A stretch of 64,000 nucleotides of DNA from Puniceibacterium sp. IMCC21224 (GCF_001038505.1 NZ_LDPY01000001.1:2542001-2606000); one strand, 5' to 3'. Numbered from the stretch's first letter, positions 9,146-19,332 are shown. Notes: generated from the letters alone by a model not told the origin. Made by a program: numbers and translations.

Positions 9146-11643
9146 CTCGATGCATCCCCCGCGTCGCTATCTTGCGCACCGTCCGCGTTGCTATCGGGGG
9201 CGGCATCGGCGCTCGCATCCGGGGCACCATCAGGCGCGAGATCCGGCCCCGTGCCGGAGTGGCTCTTGTGAAGAGTGGCCGCGTCGGATTCTGGCGCGGC
9301 GGATAGCTGCGCGGATCTGCGCACCGAATCCAGCACTTCGGGATTACGCAACCAGATATCGCGCTGCGGGAATGGAATATCTATGCCCTCAGCGGCAAAG
9401 CGTTCCGAGATTTGGTGATTCATCTCGGTCTGTACATCCAGGATATTGTTCACATTTATCAGGATGGCGCGGATCTCAAAATCCAGACCATTGCTGCCAA
9501 AACCCTTGAAATACACGTATGGTTCGGGGTTCATCAGCACTTCGGGATGCTCTCGCGCGATGCCCAGAAGCACATCTGAGACATGGCGCGTGTTGGACCC
9601 GTAGGCGGCAGACGCTTTGACAATCACCCGGCCCAGAGAATTGCCACGGGTGTAATTGGTGACCCGTCCGGTGATCAGATCGGCATTGGGCACAATCACA
9701 TCGGTGCGATCAAACGTCTCGATCCGGGTGGCGCGGACCGAGATGCCGCGCACATAGCCCATTTCATCGCCCACCTCGATCCAGTCACCTTCGGTGATCG
9801 GCCGCTCGATCAGCAGGATGATGCCCGAGACAAAGTTTTCAACAATCGTGCGCAGACCGAAACCGATGCCCAATGACAGCGCCCCGGCGACCAGCGCCAG
9901 CGACGACAGATCCAGCCCGGCCGCCGACACCGCCGCAAGTCCCGCCAGCGTCAAGCCGACATAGCCAACCCCGGCCACCATCGCATTCTGCCCGCCAAGG
10001 TCGATGCGTGTCTTGGGCAAAATCGAACTGCGCAGCCCGCCCTGCAACAGTCGGGTAATCAGATACCCGAACAGAAAGACCAGAACGAAATTCAGGAAAT
10101 CCGTGGGAGCGATACGGGTGTCACCAACCACGTATCCTTCGCGGAACATCGCCCAGAGTTCAGTCAGGTCCGCCACCCGTGCGCCCCAGATCAGCACCAA
10201 AAGCGGCAGACTGCCCAGGATCAGCGCAAACCCCGCCAGCGTTGGAATCAGGCTTTGGGCGTCGGACACGGCCACGCCTGAAACCAGCTCGTACAGATCC
10301 GACACCAGGCGTTGCAGCACCATCACCGTGCCAATCAACAGCAACGTCGTGATCGTGGGAAACAGCAGTGACACCGCCAATGTCTTGTATCCCAGAACCG
10401 CCGCTACCGGGCTGATCAGGGCGACCATGATCACTGCGCGCCCCACACCGCGGGCGATGCGAAGACGAAAATGCATGCCGTCCTGCTCATGGTCGGCAGG
10501 GCCTTCAGTCTCGTTCCCCAGCCGGGCCGCTTCGAGAACCTGACCCAACCGGAACAGCACCAGCGCGCAAACCGCGATGAACGGCAATTCAAGAACCGAC
10601 AGCACCTCGACCGTGGGGTCGACATAGGCGATCAGGTTCAACATCAACAACCGTAACAGGACCAGCACGGCAAGAATGCTGAAATAATACCGCGCTTCGG
10701 TCCGCCGCTTACGCGAAATAGGCAAGGTCGCAACGTGGTCATCACGGGAAAAGGTCTGGCCCGCCAGCCACCGGATATAAACCAGAACGCAGATATACCC
10801 CGGTAGAGTTTCCAGAAGATCGTCGCCCCGCGTCCCCACCAGCCCGGTCTGACGTAACGCCGCAGCCAGCGCCACCACCCCGATCAGTGGCAGGATCATC
10901 TGCCCCAGCGACAACAGGAACTTCCAGACTCCGGTTCCCCTGCGGGTCATCCGCCGCAGCGCAATCACCCCGCGTTCCGCCCAGACCGGACCGCGATGCA
11001 TCAACACCAGCGCGATCAGCACCAGCACCAGAACCGACGGCAAACTGTCCAACAGAAGCGTGCGACGCTGCTCTGAGTTCCACGCGGTAAAGGTTTCAGT
11101 CCAGACCAGCCGCAGCGTCGACCCCAGCGCCTCAACCGCGCCCGGCCAATAGGTCGGATCGACCGGCACCGGCCCTCTTGAGAAAATCTCGGCGGTCTGC
11201 CGGGTGCGGATCGTCTTGTCAATTTCCCGGATCAACCCGTCAGCGCGGGTATAAGCCTCTTCGGCAGCCAGAACCGGCGCGCGCTGCCGCGTCATTTGGT
11301 CGTTCAGTTCGGCCCGGCGCGCGGCGATATCCGGCGCCTCGACCGCATCTCCCTCTGGCACCGGCCCAAGCGTATCTATCTGCGCCTGCAAGGTCGCGAT
11401 ACGCTGGCTTTGTTCGCTCTGCGCCTTCTGAAAACTCTCGCGGTAGCGGGCAATCTCGGCGCGCAGCGACTCAAGAGCCATCTCGCTCGCCTGCCCGCTT
11501 TCCAGCGCGTTTTCGGCCCGCACGGCGGTGCTTTCCCAGCGCTCCAGTTCCAGCGTCCGGGCGCCGTCCTGCGCCGATACCGGCCCGGCGGCCAGCAGCA
11601 GAACCGCCAGCGCAACCCGAAGCCAAGCAAGCACAGGTATCAT
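9142..11643 (-). CDS. MscS-family mechanosensitive channel with DUF3772 N-terminal domain
   Basis: An 833-residue inner-membrane protein. A signal-like N-terminus (residues 1-24, ending VSAQ) precedes a periplasmic coiled-coil region matching DUF3772 (about 30-190). Many membrane helices follow, then a C-terminal MscS pore and beta domain (about 560-760: LSLGIGFGLRTIVENFVSG, then the IVPNADLITGRVTNYT segment). The last 60 residues are an Asp/Ala-rich low-complexity tail (DGAPDASADAAPDSNADG). It probably relieves turgor on osmotic downshock. It overlaps cysK upstream and alaX downstream by 4 bases each. Confidence 0.9.
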   Translation of the reverse strand: MIPVLAWLRVALAVLLLAAGPVSAQDGARTLELERWESTAVRAENALESGQASEMALESLRAEIARYRESFQKAQSEQSQRIATLQAQIDTLGPVPEGDAVEAPDIAARRAELNDQMTRQRAPVLAAEEAYTRADGLIREIDKTIRTRQTAEIFSRGPVPVDPTYWPGAVEALGSTLRLVWTETFTAWNSEQRRTLLLDSLPSVLVLVLIALVLMHRGPVWAERGVIALRRMTRRGTGVWKFLLSLGQMILPLIGVVALAAALRQTGLVGTRGDDLLETLPGYICVLVYIRWLAGQTFSRDDHVATLPISRKRRTEARYYFSILAVLVLLRLLMLNLIAYVDPTVEVLSVLELPFIAVCALVLFRLGQVLEAARLGNETEGPADHEQDGMHFRLRIARGVGRAVIMVALISPVAAVLGYKTLAVSLLFPTITTLLLIGTVMVLQRLVSDLYELVSGVAVSDAQSLIPTLAGFALILGSLPLLVLIWGARVADLTELWAMFREGYVVGDTRIAPTDFLNFVLVFLFGYLITRLLQGGLRSSILPKTRIDLGGQNAMVAGVGYVGLTLAGLAAVSAAGLDLSSLALVAGALSLGIGFGLRTIVENFVSGIILLIERPITEGDWIEVGDEMGYVRGISVRATRIETFDRTDVIVPNADLITGRVTNYTRGNSLGRVIVKASAAYGSNTRHVSDVLLGIAREHPEVLMNPEPYVYFKGFGSNGLDFEIRAILINVNNILDVQTEMNHQISERFAAEGIDIPFPQRDIWLRNPEVLDSVRRSAQLSAAPESDAATLHKSHSGTGPDLAPDGAPDASADAAPDSNADGAQDSDAGDASR

Positions 11644-12674
11644 GCGTCCTCGAACACTCCGGGGATGCTATCTGGGCCACGCTCGAGCCAGACGGGTCGC
11701 GGCAATCCCTTTTGCGACAGAAAATCGGGGTTGAACAGCTTGGACTGATAGCGCGTGCCATAGTCACACAGCACCGTCACGATGGTGTGACCCGGCCCCA
11801 TCTCTTTCGCCATGCGGATTGCGCCGGCAACGTTGATGCCAGTCGATCCACCCAGACACAGCCCCTCATCGCTGAGCAGGTCAAAGACGATCGGTAGCGC
11901 CTCTTCGTCCGGGACCTGGCAGACAAAATCCGGTGTGAACCCGTCCAGGTTGGCAGTGATCCGCCCCTGCCCGATGCCTTCGGTGATTGAATCGCCTTCG
12001 GATTTGAATTCGCCGGTGGTGTAATAGCTATAAAGCGCAGCCCCCATGGGATCGGCCAAACCAACCTTAACGCCCTTGGGTTGCAGCGCCATGCCGACGC
12101 CCGCAACCGTGCCACCCGACCCGGCGGCGCAGATAAAGCCGTCAACCTTGCCGTCGGTCTGCTCCCAGATCTCGGGGCCGGTGGTTTCGATATGGGCGCG
12201 GCGGTTGGCAATATTGTCGAATTGGTTCGCCCAGATCACCCCCTTGTCAGAGGTGCGTGCCATCTCTTCGGCCAAACGGCCGGAATAGCGCACATAGTTG
12301 TTGGGGTTCCTGTACGGCGCGGCCGGCACCTGCACCAGTTCGGCCCCCGCCAGGCGGATCATATCTTTTTTCTCTTGGCTCTGCGTCTCGGGGATGACGA
12401 TGACAGTCCGGAATCCCATCGACGCCCCAACCAGCGCAAGCCCGATGCCGGTGTTGCCGGCCGTGCCCTCGACAATCGTGCCGCCGGGCTTCAGCAGGCC
12501 GCGTTCAACCGCATCCTTGATGATATACAGGGCGGCACGATCCTTGACCGACTGGCCCGGATTCATGAATTCGGCCTTGCCGAGGATCTCGCACCCCGTC
12601 AGTTCACTGGCCGCCCTGAGGCGGATCAGCGGTGTATTTCCAATGGCATTGGCCAGATCGCTTGCGATGCGCAT
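11640..12674 (-). CDS. cysK: Cysteine synthase A (O-acetylserine sulfhydrylase)
   Basis: A 344-residue PLP enzyme that forms cysteine from O-acetylserine and sulfide. The PLP lysine is K44 in NPGQSVKDRA; the EGTAGNTGIG substrate loop and the CAAGSGGTVAG phosphate loop are present. The start ATG follows GGGAGG at suitable spacing. The C-terminus is longer than that of E. coli CysK, as in other Rhodobacterales. It lies just downstream of trgB and trgA, the arrangement reported for the Rhodobacter sphaeroides tellurite-resistance locus. Its stop overlaps mscS. Confidence 0.93.
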   Translation of the reverse strand: MRIASDLANAIGNTPLIRLRAASELTGCEILGKAEFMNPGQSVKDRAALYIIKDAVERGLLKPGGTIVEGTAGNTGIGLALVGASMGFRTVIVIPETQSQEKKDMIRLAGAELVQVPAAPYRNPNNYVRYSGRLAEEMARTSDKGVIWANQFDNIANRRAHIETTGPEIWEQTDGKVDGFICAAGSGGTVAGVGMALQPKGVKVGLADPMGAALYSYYTTGEFKSEGDSITEGIGQGRITANLDGFTPDFVCQVPDEEALPIVFDLLSDEGLCLGGSTGINVAGAIRMAKEMGPGHTIVTVLCDYGTRYQSKLFNPDFLSQKGLPRPVWLERGPDSIPGVFEDA

Positions 12675-12735
12675 CCTGCGCCCTCCCGTCCGTTCGGTGC
12701 TGTTGATTCAGGTGTAGGCGCGCGCCTTGCGGAAC

Positions 12736-13863
12736 TCAACCCGCAGCGCGCAGCGACTCACGTTCCCGTGCCAGCCAGAGCAGCATCATCACCAGCGGCC
12801 CGACGTTGATTTCGCCGCTGTCCACCAGCGCCATCGCCTGCGCAAAGGGAATCACGTGGCTGCGGATATCCTCGTTCTCGTTCGCCAGCCCGCCCAGTTG
12901 CGTACCGCGGCCCGACAGATCACACAGGCCCATGAAACAATGGAAATATTCGGTGGTATAGCCGGGCGATGCATAGATCCGCACCATCGGACGCAAATCG
13001 CCCAACGCAATCCCCGCCTCTTCGACCGCCTCGCGGCGGGCGCAATCGGCAGGGTTTTCGCCGGCATCGACCAGACCTGCAATCGGTTCCAGGACCCAAG
13101 GGGCAGGATCACCGCGCATCAGCGGGCCATAGCGCATCTGCTCGATCAGTAGCACGCTGTCATTCACCGGGTCGTACGGCAGCACCAATGCCGCATCAAA
13201 GGCGACAAAGCTTTCGCGACCGACCGGTTCACCCATGTCGCCGTCAAAGCGGCGATGACGCAGATCAAATGCCCGCAAACGGAAAAAACCGTCGAAACCG
13301 GGCTTTTCCGCCAGAATTTCGACATCTGCGACGGTCATCTGACTGCGTACTGTCTGCGGAGCGGGGGTCGCCGCCAGTTGTTGCGCCCATGCGCGGGCGC
13401 AGAAAAACGGCCAGAGTGCGCGCATCTGCTCCGCCGGGCGGCGCCCGAACTGGACCACCATATCGCGCGCCGCAGTGACGGTAATCTGCCCCCAGCGCGA
13501 TGCCCAATCTGCCAGATCCCAAGGCGCTGCCGGCTGCCACAGCCCGGGCGCCGGAAAATAGACTTGCGCTGTCGCCATAACATCTCCGACCTTCACTGCA
13601 ACGTCGCGCAGCCGGTATTCAAACCCACCTTCGTAGAAATCGAGCCGGGCAATGTCCCGCTCGCTTAGGCCGCGGACCAAAAGGCCAGGCGTCACGGCGC
13701 CCGGTGTCGATACGATCATCGGAAAGCTGTGGCCCGCCACCCAGAATGCGGCGTGATCGGGCAGCACCGACGCCGCGATATCAATTTGCGCCGCAGGACG
13801 ACCCAGCACAAGCTCAAGCAGCGGCACGTGGCAAAGCGTGCCATAAAAGAAAAGGTCTGTCAT
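12736..13863 (-). CDS. trgB: TrgB-like fusion: gamma-glutamylcyclotransferase-like fold plus NUDIX hydrolase
   Basis: A 375-residue two-domain protein. Residues 1-150 look like an AIG2/gamma-glutamylcyclotransferase-like fold, with YGTL at 7-10 and a DFYEGG stretch holding E78. Residues 175-375 are a NUDIX hydrolase of the ADP-ribose pyrophosphatase type, with the Nudix box G263 to I285 (GLVDAGE, then REAVEEAG). TrgB of Rhodobacter sphaeroides, required for high tellurite resistance, has the same neighbours (trgA, cysK). The biochemical substrate is not known from sequence. It starts 6 bases after trgA ends, so the two form an operon. Confidence 0.85.
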   Translation of the reverse strand: MTDLFFYGTLCHVPLLELVLGRPAAQIDIAASVLPDHAAFWVAGHSFPMIVSTPGAVTPGLLVRGLSERDIARLDFYEGGFEYRLRDVAVKVGDVMATAQVYFPAPGLWQPAAPWDLADWASRWGQITVTAARDMVVQFGRRPAEQMRALWPFFCARAWAQQLAATPAPQTVRSQMTVADVEILAEKPGFDGFFRLRAFDLRHRRFDGDMGEPVGRESFVAFDAALVLPYDPVNDSVLLIEQMRYGPLMRGDPAPWVLEPIAGLVDAGENPADCARREAVEEAGIALGDLRPMVRIYASPGYTTEYFHCFMGLCDLSGRGTQLGGLANENEDIRSHVIPFAQAMALVDSGEINVGPLVMMLLWLARERESLRAAG

Positions 13864-13869
13864 TTGAGT

Positions 13870-14310
13870 TTACCGATACCGGCTGGCCGCGAATTCACCG
13901 ACGAGCCCCACAATCAGCGCCCCGACAACCAGCGTGCCGATAATCGGGCCCGTCAGGATGATCTGTCCGTATTTGATCCCAAGCTCGAACACCGCAGCAA
14001 ATGCCTCCATCGGGCCGTCAAAGCGGTTGATCATCGCCAGGCGCACCATTTCATTGCAGGCCTGCACAAAAATCCCCCAGAACACCAGCGCGACAACCCC
14101 GGTAAGTCCATTTGAAATACCCGCCGACAGGCCGCGCCCTGCCCGGCTGCCAACGATCCGCCAGCCGCAGATCGCCCCCAGCGCCGCATTGACATAGGAA
14201 AACACGCCAAAGGCTGTGCTCTCGGGCATGACCTGTTTGATCATTTCCGAGACATAGTATCCCAGCGCCGCAAGGCACAGGGCAGAGAGCAGCTTGGCGG
14301 CAGTGGGCAT
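13870..14310 (-). CDS. trgA: TrgA family membrane protein (tellurite resistance)
   Basis: A 146-residue protein with four hydrophobic segments (about 5-25, 38-55, 68-85 and 120-140), matching the TrgA family described in Rhodobacter sphaeroides tellurite resistance. How it acts is not established. It is followed after 6 bases by trgB and then by cysK, the same order as the described trgAB-cysK cluster, which is the main support for the name. Confidence 0.85.
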   Translation of the reverse strand: MPTAAKLLSALCLAALGYYVSEMIKQVMPESTAFGVFSYVNAALGAICGWRIVGSRAGRGLSAGISNGLTGVVALVFWGIFVQACNEMVRLAMINRFDGPMEAFAAVFELGIKYGQIILTGPIIGTLVVGALIVGLVGEFAASRYR

Positions 14311-14545
14311 ATGGTCAACTCGGCCTTGTGGTTGTTCTTGTGGTTGTTATCGGGCTGGCGTCGCGATCACAGCAGCAATCCGCAGTGGCGCAAGATGTCT
14401 GCCAAAAGTTGCACATCCTGCGGAGGCATTCGTCAAACCCAACTTGGCTGATCTTGTTGCATTTTTCGCCGAATGTGTCGTGTCAGCGACGCAATGACCG
14501 GCCTGTACCCGCATCGACGCCCGAACGAACCGACCAGACCCGCCC

Positions 14546-15967
14546 TCAGAAACCACGATTTTGATACGCATCCAGCGCACGTTGACGCCCCTGGGCCGAA
14601 TCCACCACCGGATCCGGGTATTGATCATCAGCTGTCAGCCCCCAGCTACGCGGAATCGCCTCAAAGTAACTTAGTGATTCAGGCGATTGAATTTTCTGAC
14701 CTTCTGCAATCCAGCGTCCGACATAAGCGCCGTCTCGGTCGAACTTGTCGCGCTGGGTCACCGGGTTGAACACCCGGAAATAGGGCGTCGCATCCGGTCC
14801 CGACCCCGCCGACCATTGCCAGCCCATCGCATTGCTGGCCGGATCCCAGTCGATCAGTGTGGCCGCAAACCAGCTCTGGCCAATTTTCCAATGGGTTTGC
14901 AGATGTTTGGTCAGATAGCTCGCGACGATCATCCGCCCGCGATTGTGCATCCGCCCTGTGACGTAAAGTTCGCGCATGGCGGCGTCGACAAACGGTATGC
15001 CTGTGCGCCCTTGTTGCCAGGCAATCACCTCGGGATGGAGGTCATTGGTGTTCCAGGGAAAGGCATCCCAGTCCGGTTTCCAATTGTCGCTGAGAATCCG
15101 CGGTGTGTGCCACATCAGATGATAGGCAAACTCGCGCCACACCAGTTCCTTGAGAAAGGTGTCCGCCCCTGCCTTGCCCTCTGCGCGGGCGCGCAAACCT
15201 GCGTGCCAACAGTGACGCGGGCTGATCTCGCCCAGGCTCAGGTTTTCCGACAGACCCGAAGTGCCATCGACAGCGGGCAGATCACGGGTGCGATCGTAAT
15301 CTGCAACCTTGTGCGCCATAAAGTCCTGCAAACGCGCGTGCGCCGCCTGTTCACCCAGCCGCACAAAGCGGCGCACCACCGCTGCGCCCCGATGCATCGC
15401 ATCCCCAAGGCGCCAGTCAGACAGATTTGCGCCCTGCGGCCAGAGATCTGGCGGGCACAGTTGCTGCGGCGCAGGCAAGGGCGGCGCCACATCGCGATCG
15501 CGGACCATCTTCCACATCGGAGTAAAGACCTTGTAGAAGCCACCTGTCTTGGTCTCAACCGACCAAGGTTCGAACAGCAAATGCCCGGCAAAGCTCTGGG
15601 CGTCGATGCCCCGCGCCCTGAGCGCGGATTTCACATCCGTATCCCGGCTTATGCCATCGGGATCATAGGCGCGTTGCCACCAGACCGCGCCGGCGCCAGT
15701 CTCGTCGATCAGGGCCTCAAGCGCGTCGCGCGCATTTCCAGAACGCAGAACCAGCCGACTGCCGATCGCGGCCAGCGCCGCCGCGTGATGCTTTAGCCCC
15801 AGCCCAAGTCGCCATTTCGGCGCGGCCCCCACCGCATCAACAGACGCATCGCGCACAAAGACCGGGATCACCGGACGCCCGGTCTGGGCCGCCGCATGCA
15901 AAGCCGCATGATCGCCGAGCCGAAGATCACGCCGTATCCAAAGCAGAATCGCCGATCTATCCGTCAC
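14546..15967 (-). CDS. phrB: Deoxyribodipyrimidine photolyase, FAD-dependent
   Basis: A 473-residue cryptochrome/photolyase family enzyme that splits UV-induced pyrimidine dimers with blue light. The N-terminal antenna domain begins LWIRRDLRLGDH. The C-terminal FAD domain carries RIWWREFAYHL-type and TGIPFVDAAMREL motifs, the NRGRMIVASYLTKHL stretch and WQWSAGSGPDA. The start is GTG at 15967 with GAGGGAG upstream. It follows the aminotransferase after 123 bases on the same strand. Confidence 0.95.
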   Translation of the reverse strand: MTDRSAILLWIRRDLRLGDHAALHAAAQTGRPVIPVFVRDASVDAVGAAPKWRLGLGLKHHAAALAAIGSRLVLRSGNARDALEALIDETGAGAVWWQRAYDPDGISRDTDVKSALRARGIDAQSFAGHLLFEPWSVETKTGGFYKVFTPMWKMVRDRDVAPPLPAPQQLCPPDLWPQGANLSDWRLGDAMHRGAAVVRRFVRLGEQAAHARLQDFMAHKVADYDRTRDLPAVDGTSGLSENLSLGEISPRHCWHAGLRARAEGKAGADTFLKELVWREFAYHLMWHTPRILSDNWKPDWDAFPWNTNDLHPEVIAWQQGRTGIPFVDAAMRELYVTGRMHNRGRMIVASYLTKHLQTHWKIGQSWFAATLIDWDPASNAMGWQWSAGSGPDATPYFRVFNPVTQRDKFDRDGAYVGRWIAEGQKIQSPESLSYFEAIPRSWGLTADDQYPDPVVDSAQGRQRALDAYQNRGF

Positions 15968-16090
15968 CTGTCACTCCCTCAACCCAACTTAGAGCACAGG
16001 TAGTGCCACCACAGGTGCGAGGTCAACGCACGCATTGCTTTGACGACACGCCTGCCCCATCGCCCCCCGATGCGTAGCTTGATCCTGCGG

Positions 16091-17290
16091 CTAAAGCACC
16101 TGGTCCAGTGCGGTGATCAGCTGCGCGACCTCAGCGTCGGTGGTGTAATGCACAAAGCTCATCCGCAAAACGCCGCGCTTTGGATCAATCCCCATCGTGG
16201 TGAGCGGACGCACCGCATAGAAATCACCGCCCCCGGCCATAATTCCATGGGGTGCCAACGCGGCGGCGACATCTTCGGCTGAGCGGTTCAGCGCCACCGC
16301 CACCGTCGGCGCCCGCGCCTCGGCGCAATCCGGGCCCAGCAACCGCACGCCATTGCGCCCCTTGAGGGCATCCAGCAGCGGTTGCAGCAACCTGACCTCG
16401 TGCGTGCGCATCAGGTCATGCACAGCAGCGGTCGCTATGCCATGATGCGCCGCCAATGCATCGATATAATCGACCATGCCGGCACAGGCAGCGATCTGCG
16501 CGTGATCCGGCCCGGCGGGCGTAAACCGTTTTTCCAGGTCCGCGCCGTTGAAATGGTGTCCCTGATTGGGCAGCGTCTCGCCCAGCTCGCGGCGGATCAC
16601 CATGATCCCCTGATGCGGGCCATAGGTTTTATAGGCGGAGAACATGTATATATCCGCGCCCAGAGATCCGACATCCGGCAAACCATGCGGCGCATAGCTG
16701 ACTCCGTCGACACAGACAAAGGCCCCCGCAGCATGGGCCAGTGCGGTGATCTCGACCACTGGATTGATCTCACCCACCACGTTCGAACAATGCGGAAAGC
16801 ACACCAGCCGCACCTTTTCATCCAGCAACTCTTCGAGCCGCTCGGGGTCCAGATGGCCGGTTTCAGGGTCAATCTTCCATTCGCGGATTTCGATTCCATC
16901 CTCGGCCAGCCGTCGCCAGGCGCCTGAATTGGCCTCGTGATCCTGATCGGTGACAATGATTGCCTCACCCGGAGCCATGAATTTGCGAAACGCCTGCGCC
17001 AGAACATAAATGTTCTGCGTGGTTGATGGGCCAAAACTAACCTCGTCACCATCCACGCCCAGCAGCGCCGCAAGTCGCGAACGGGCCTCGTCCATTTCCC
17101 CCCCGGCAAGGCGCGATGCCTCATAGGGGGCATAGGGCTGCACCTTGCGCTCGCGGTAAAACCGCGTCAGCCGGTCAATCACCGGGGCGCAGGTGTACGA
17201 TCCGCCCGCATTTTCGAAAAATGCCTGACCCCGCAATGCCTCGGATGAAAAGGCCGGAAACTGCGCCCTGACGAAATCACTGTCCAACAT
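16091..17290 (-). CDS. Class V aminotransferase / cysteine desulfurase-like PLP enzyme
   Basis: A 399-residue fold-type I PLP enzyme. The Schiff-base lysine is K221 in SAYKTYG; a DQDHEANSG stretch and a DGVSYAPHG segment holding the PLP aspartate are visible. It resembles the SufS/CsdA-like branch, but I see no clear catalytic-cysteine loop near the C-terminus, so true cysteine desulfurase activity is doubtful. No Suf or Isc genes are nearby. It is best read as a class V aminotransferase-fold enzyme of unknown substrate. Confidence 0.85.
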   Translation of the reverse strand: MLDSDFVRAQFPAFSSEALRGQAFFENAGGSYTCAPVIDRLTRFYRERKVQPYAPYEASRLAGGEMDEARSRLAALLGVDGDEVSFGPSTTQNIYVLAQAFRKFMAPGEAIIVTDQDHEANSGAWRRLAEDGIEIREWKIDPETGHLDPERLEELLDEKVRLVCFPHCSNVVGEINPVVEITALAHAAGAFVCVDGVSYAPHGLPDVGSLGADIYMFSAYKTYGPHQGIMVIRRELGETLPNQGHHFNGADLEKRFTPAGPDHAQIAACAGMVDYIDALAAHHGIATAAVHDLMRTHEVRLLQPLLDALKGRNGVRLLGPDCAEARAPTVAVALNRSAEDVAAALAPHGIMAGGGDFYAVRPLTTMGIDPKRGVLRMSFVHYTTDAEVAQLITALDQVL

Positions 17291-17638
17291 GCCCCTGCCC
17301 CTGATGGTTCCCGCCCGGACTGTGCCGGCGATTTTTCATTGGGTCAAGCCGTTCAAAACCGGCCTGAACCAATTGATTTGAAACGACCCCACCCCCGGCG
17401 GTGGTGATCTGGGCATAATTACGTTAGCGTGCGTCCCGTGACGCGGGCATCGCCCCAACCAACCCAACGGCAATGTCGACAAATGTGTCGGTGATCTTGG
17501 TCAGGCGTGACGGATTCGTCGGCTGACATGCCGGAATAGAGGCAAAGCCACACATACCGGCTGTTAGGCTGGCTTCACGCGGGTGAAGACCTGCAATTCC
17601 TGCAATGACAGGGCAAAAAAACACGAAGGGACTTTTAT
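17291..17638. other. Divergent intergenic region upstream of the BCCT gene
   Basis: About 350 bases between the divergent aminotransferase and BCCT genes. Both promoters should lie here, but I could not pick a convincing -35/-10 pair or operator. No gene is visible. Confidence 0.5.
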
Positions 17639-19279
17639 ATGACAGACGAACCAAGCGGTCAGGGTATACCTGCACCGGAAGGCGCGTCGGAGGTCATCGA
17701 TACAAGCTACGAGATCGGACAGGACAATCTCGAAAGCAGAATCGGGCCATTTGGCTTTGACATCCACAACCCAGTCTTCCTGATATCGGGTGCCAGTATC
17801 GTGGCATTCGTTTTTTACACACTCGCGCTACCGGTGCAGTCGGGTGAAGTGTTTTCATGGCTATTCAGCTCCGTGACCACGGGCTTTGACTGGTTCTTTA
17901 TCGGATCGGCGAACATCTTTGTGCTATTCTGCCTGTTCCTGATCGTCAGCCCGTTGGGCAAGATACGGCTGGGCGGCAAGGATGCGACGGCGGATTACAC
18001 CTATATCGGCTGGTTCGCGATGCTGTTCGCTGCGGGCATGGGCATCGGCCTGATGTTCTATGGCGTCAGTGAACCGATGAGCCACTTTTCGTCATCTCTG
18101 GCGGGCACGACGATCGAAAACGGTGTGCGTACCGACTGGGCACCGCTGGGGGCCGCTGCGGGCGACGAAGCCGAGGCCATCCGGCTGGGCATGGCCGCAA
18201 CGATCTTTCACTGGGGTCTGCACCCTTGGGCGATCTATGCGGTGGTGGCGCTGGCGCTGGCGCTGTTCAGCTACAACAAGGGCCTGCCCCTGACCATCCG
18301 CAGCGCGTTTTACCCGATCCTCGGGGAACGGGTCTGGGGCTGGTGGGGCCATGCGATTGACACCCTGGCAGTGTTTGCCACGCTCTTTGGTCTGGCCACA
18401 TCGCTGGGCTTTGGTGCGACGCAGGCGAATGCCGGTCTGAACCTTCTGTTCGGTGTGCCGATCGGAGCAACCACCGAAGTTCTGCTGATCTCCGGCATCA
18501 CTGCAATTGCGACAATTTCGGTGCTGCGCGGGCTTGATGGCGGCGTCAAGATCCTGTCCGAGATCAACATGGGCCTCGCGGCGCTCCTGCTGGTCTTTGT
18601 GCTCATCGTCGGACCGACGATGCTGATCCTGACCGGGTTCGCTGATGCGCTGCTGGCCTATCTGCAATACCTGCCTGCTCTTTCGAATCCGCTGGGTCGT
18701 GAGGATGTCAACTTTTCCCAGGGCTGGACCTCGTTCTACTGGGCGTGGTGGATCAGCTGGTCACCGTTTGTGGGCATGTTCATCGCCCGCGTCAGCCGTG
18801 GCCGGACGGTGCGCGAATTCCTGATCTGTGTGCTGCTGATCCCAAGCATGGTCTGCGTGCTGTGGATGTCAGTCTTTGGCGGTGCGGCCATTCATCAGGT
18901 CGTCGCTGACGGCTTTACCGGGGCGCAGGATGCCGCGCTTGAGCTGAAGCTGTTTGCGATGCTGGGACAATTGCCTCTGGCTGGAATCACCAGCTTTATC
19001 GGCATCATCCTGGTGGTGGTGTTCTTTGTCACCTCGTCGGATTCCGGATCGCTGGTCATCGACACAATCACGGCCGGTGGCAAGGTCGACGCGCCGGTGC
19101 CGCAACGGGTGTTCTGGTGCGTGTTCGAAGGCGCCGTGGCAATTGTGCTGCTGCTGAGTGCGGGTGGATTGCAATCGCTGCAAAGCATGGTGATCTCAAC
19201 CGGGCTGCCGTTCACGCTGGTCCTGCTGGTCATGTGCTGGGCGGTGTTTAAGGGGCTGATGGCGGAACGCCATCTCTGA
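17639..19279 (+). CDS. BCCT family transporter (betaine/choline/DMSP type)
   Basis: A 546-residue secondary transporter with twelve predicted membrane helices. The family stretch AAGMGIGLMFYGVSEP carries the GMGIG sodium/substrate motif, and GWTSFYWAWWISWSPF matches the BCCT signature with its substrate-box tryptophans. A charged N-terminal tail of about 45 residues comes first. Likely substrates are glycine betaine, choline, carnitine or DMSP; the sequence does not decide. A terminator follows, and acuI lies convergent downstream. Confidence 0.93.
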   Translation: MTDEPSGQGIPAPEGASEVIDTSYEIGQDNLESRIGPFGFDIHNPVFLISGASIVAFVFYTLALPVQSGEVFSWLFSSVTTGFDWFFIGSANIFVLFCLFLIVSPLGKIRLGGKDATADYTYIGWFAMLFAAGMGIGLMFYGVSEPMSHFSSSLAGTTIENGVRTDWAPLGAAAGDEAEAIRLGMAATIFHWGLHPWAIYAVVALALALFSYNKGLPLTIRSAFYPILGERVWGWWGHAIDTLAVFATLFGLATSLGFGATQANAGLNLLFGVPIGATTEVLLISGITAIATISVLRGLDGGVKILSEINMGLAALLLVFVLIVGPTMLILTGFADALLAYLQYLPALSNPLGREDVNFSQGWTSFYWAWWISWSPFVGMFIARVSRGRTVREFLICVLLIPSMVCVLWMSVFGGAAIHQVVADGFTGAQDAALELKLFAMLGQLPLAGITSFIGIILVVVFFVTSSDSGSLVIDTITAGGKVDAPVPQRVFWCVFEGAVAIVLLLSAGGLQSLQSMVISTGLPFTLVLLVMCWAVFKGLMAERHL

Positions 19280-19301
19280 CCCGACCTATATCGTTTAAAC
19301 T

Positions 19302-19332
19302 AGGCCCCATGGTTCTGCCACGGGGCCTTTTT
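19302..19332 (+). terminator. Intrinsic terminator after the BCCT gene
   Basis: AGGCCCC and GGGGCCT form a perfect 7-bp stem across a 13-base loop that can pair further (TGG/CCA), followed by a run of five T. It lies 22 bases after the BCCT stop. The stem may also serve the convergent acuI transcript, though the opposite strand lacks a T-run. Confidence 0.85.
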
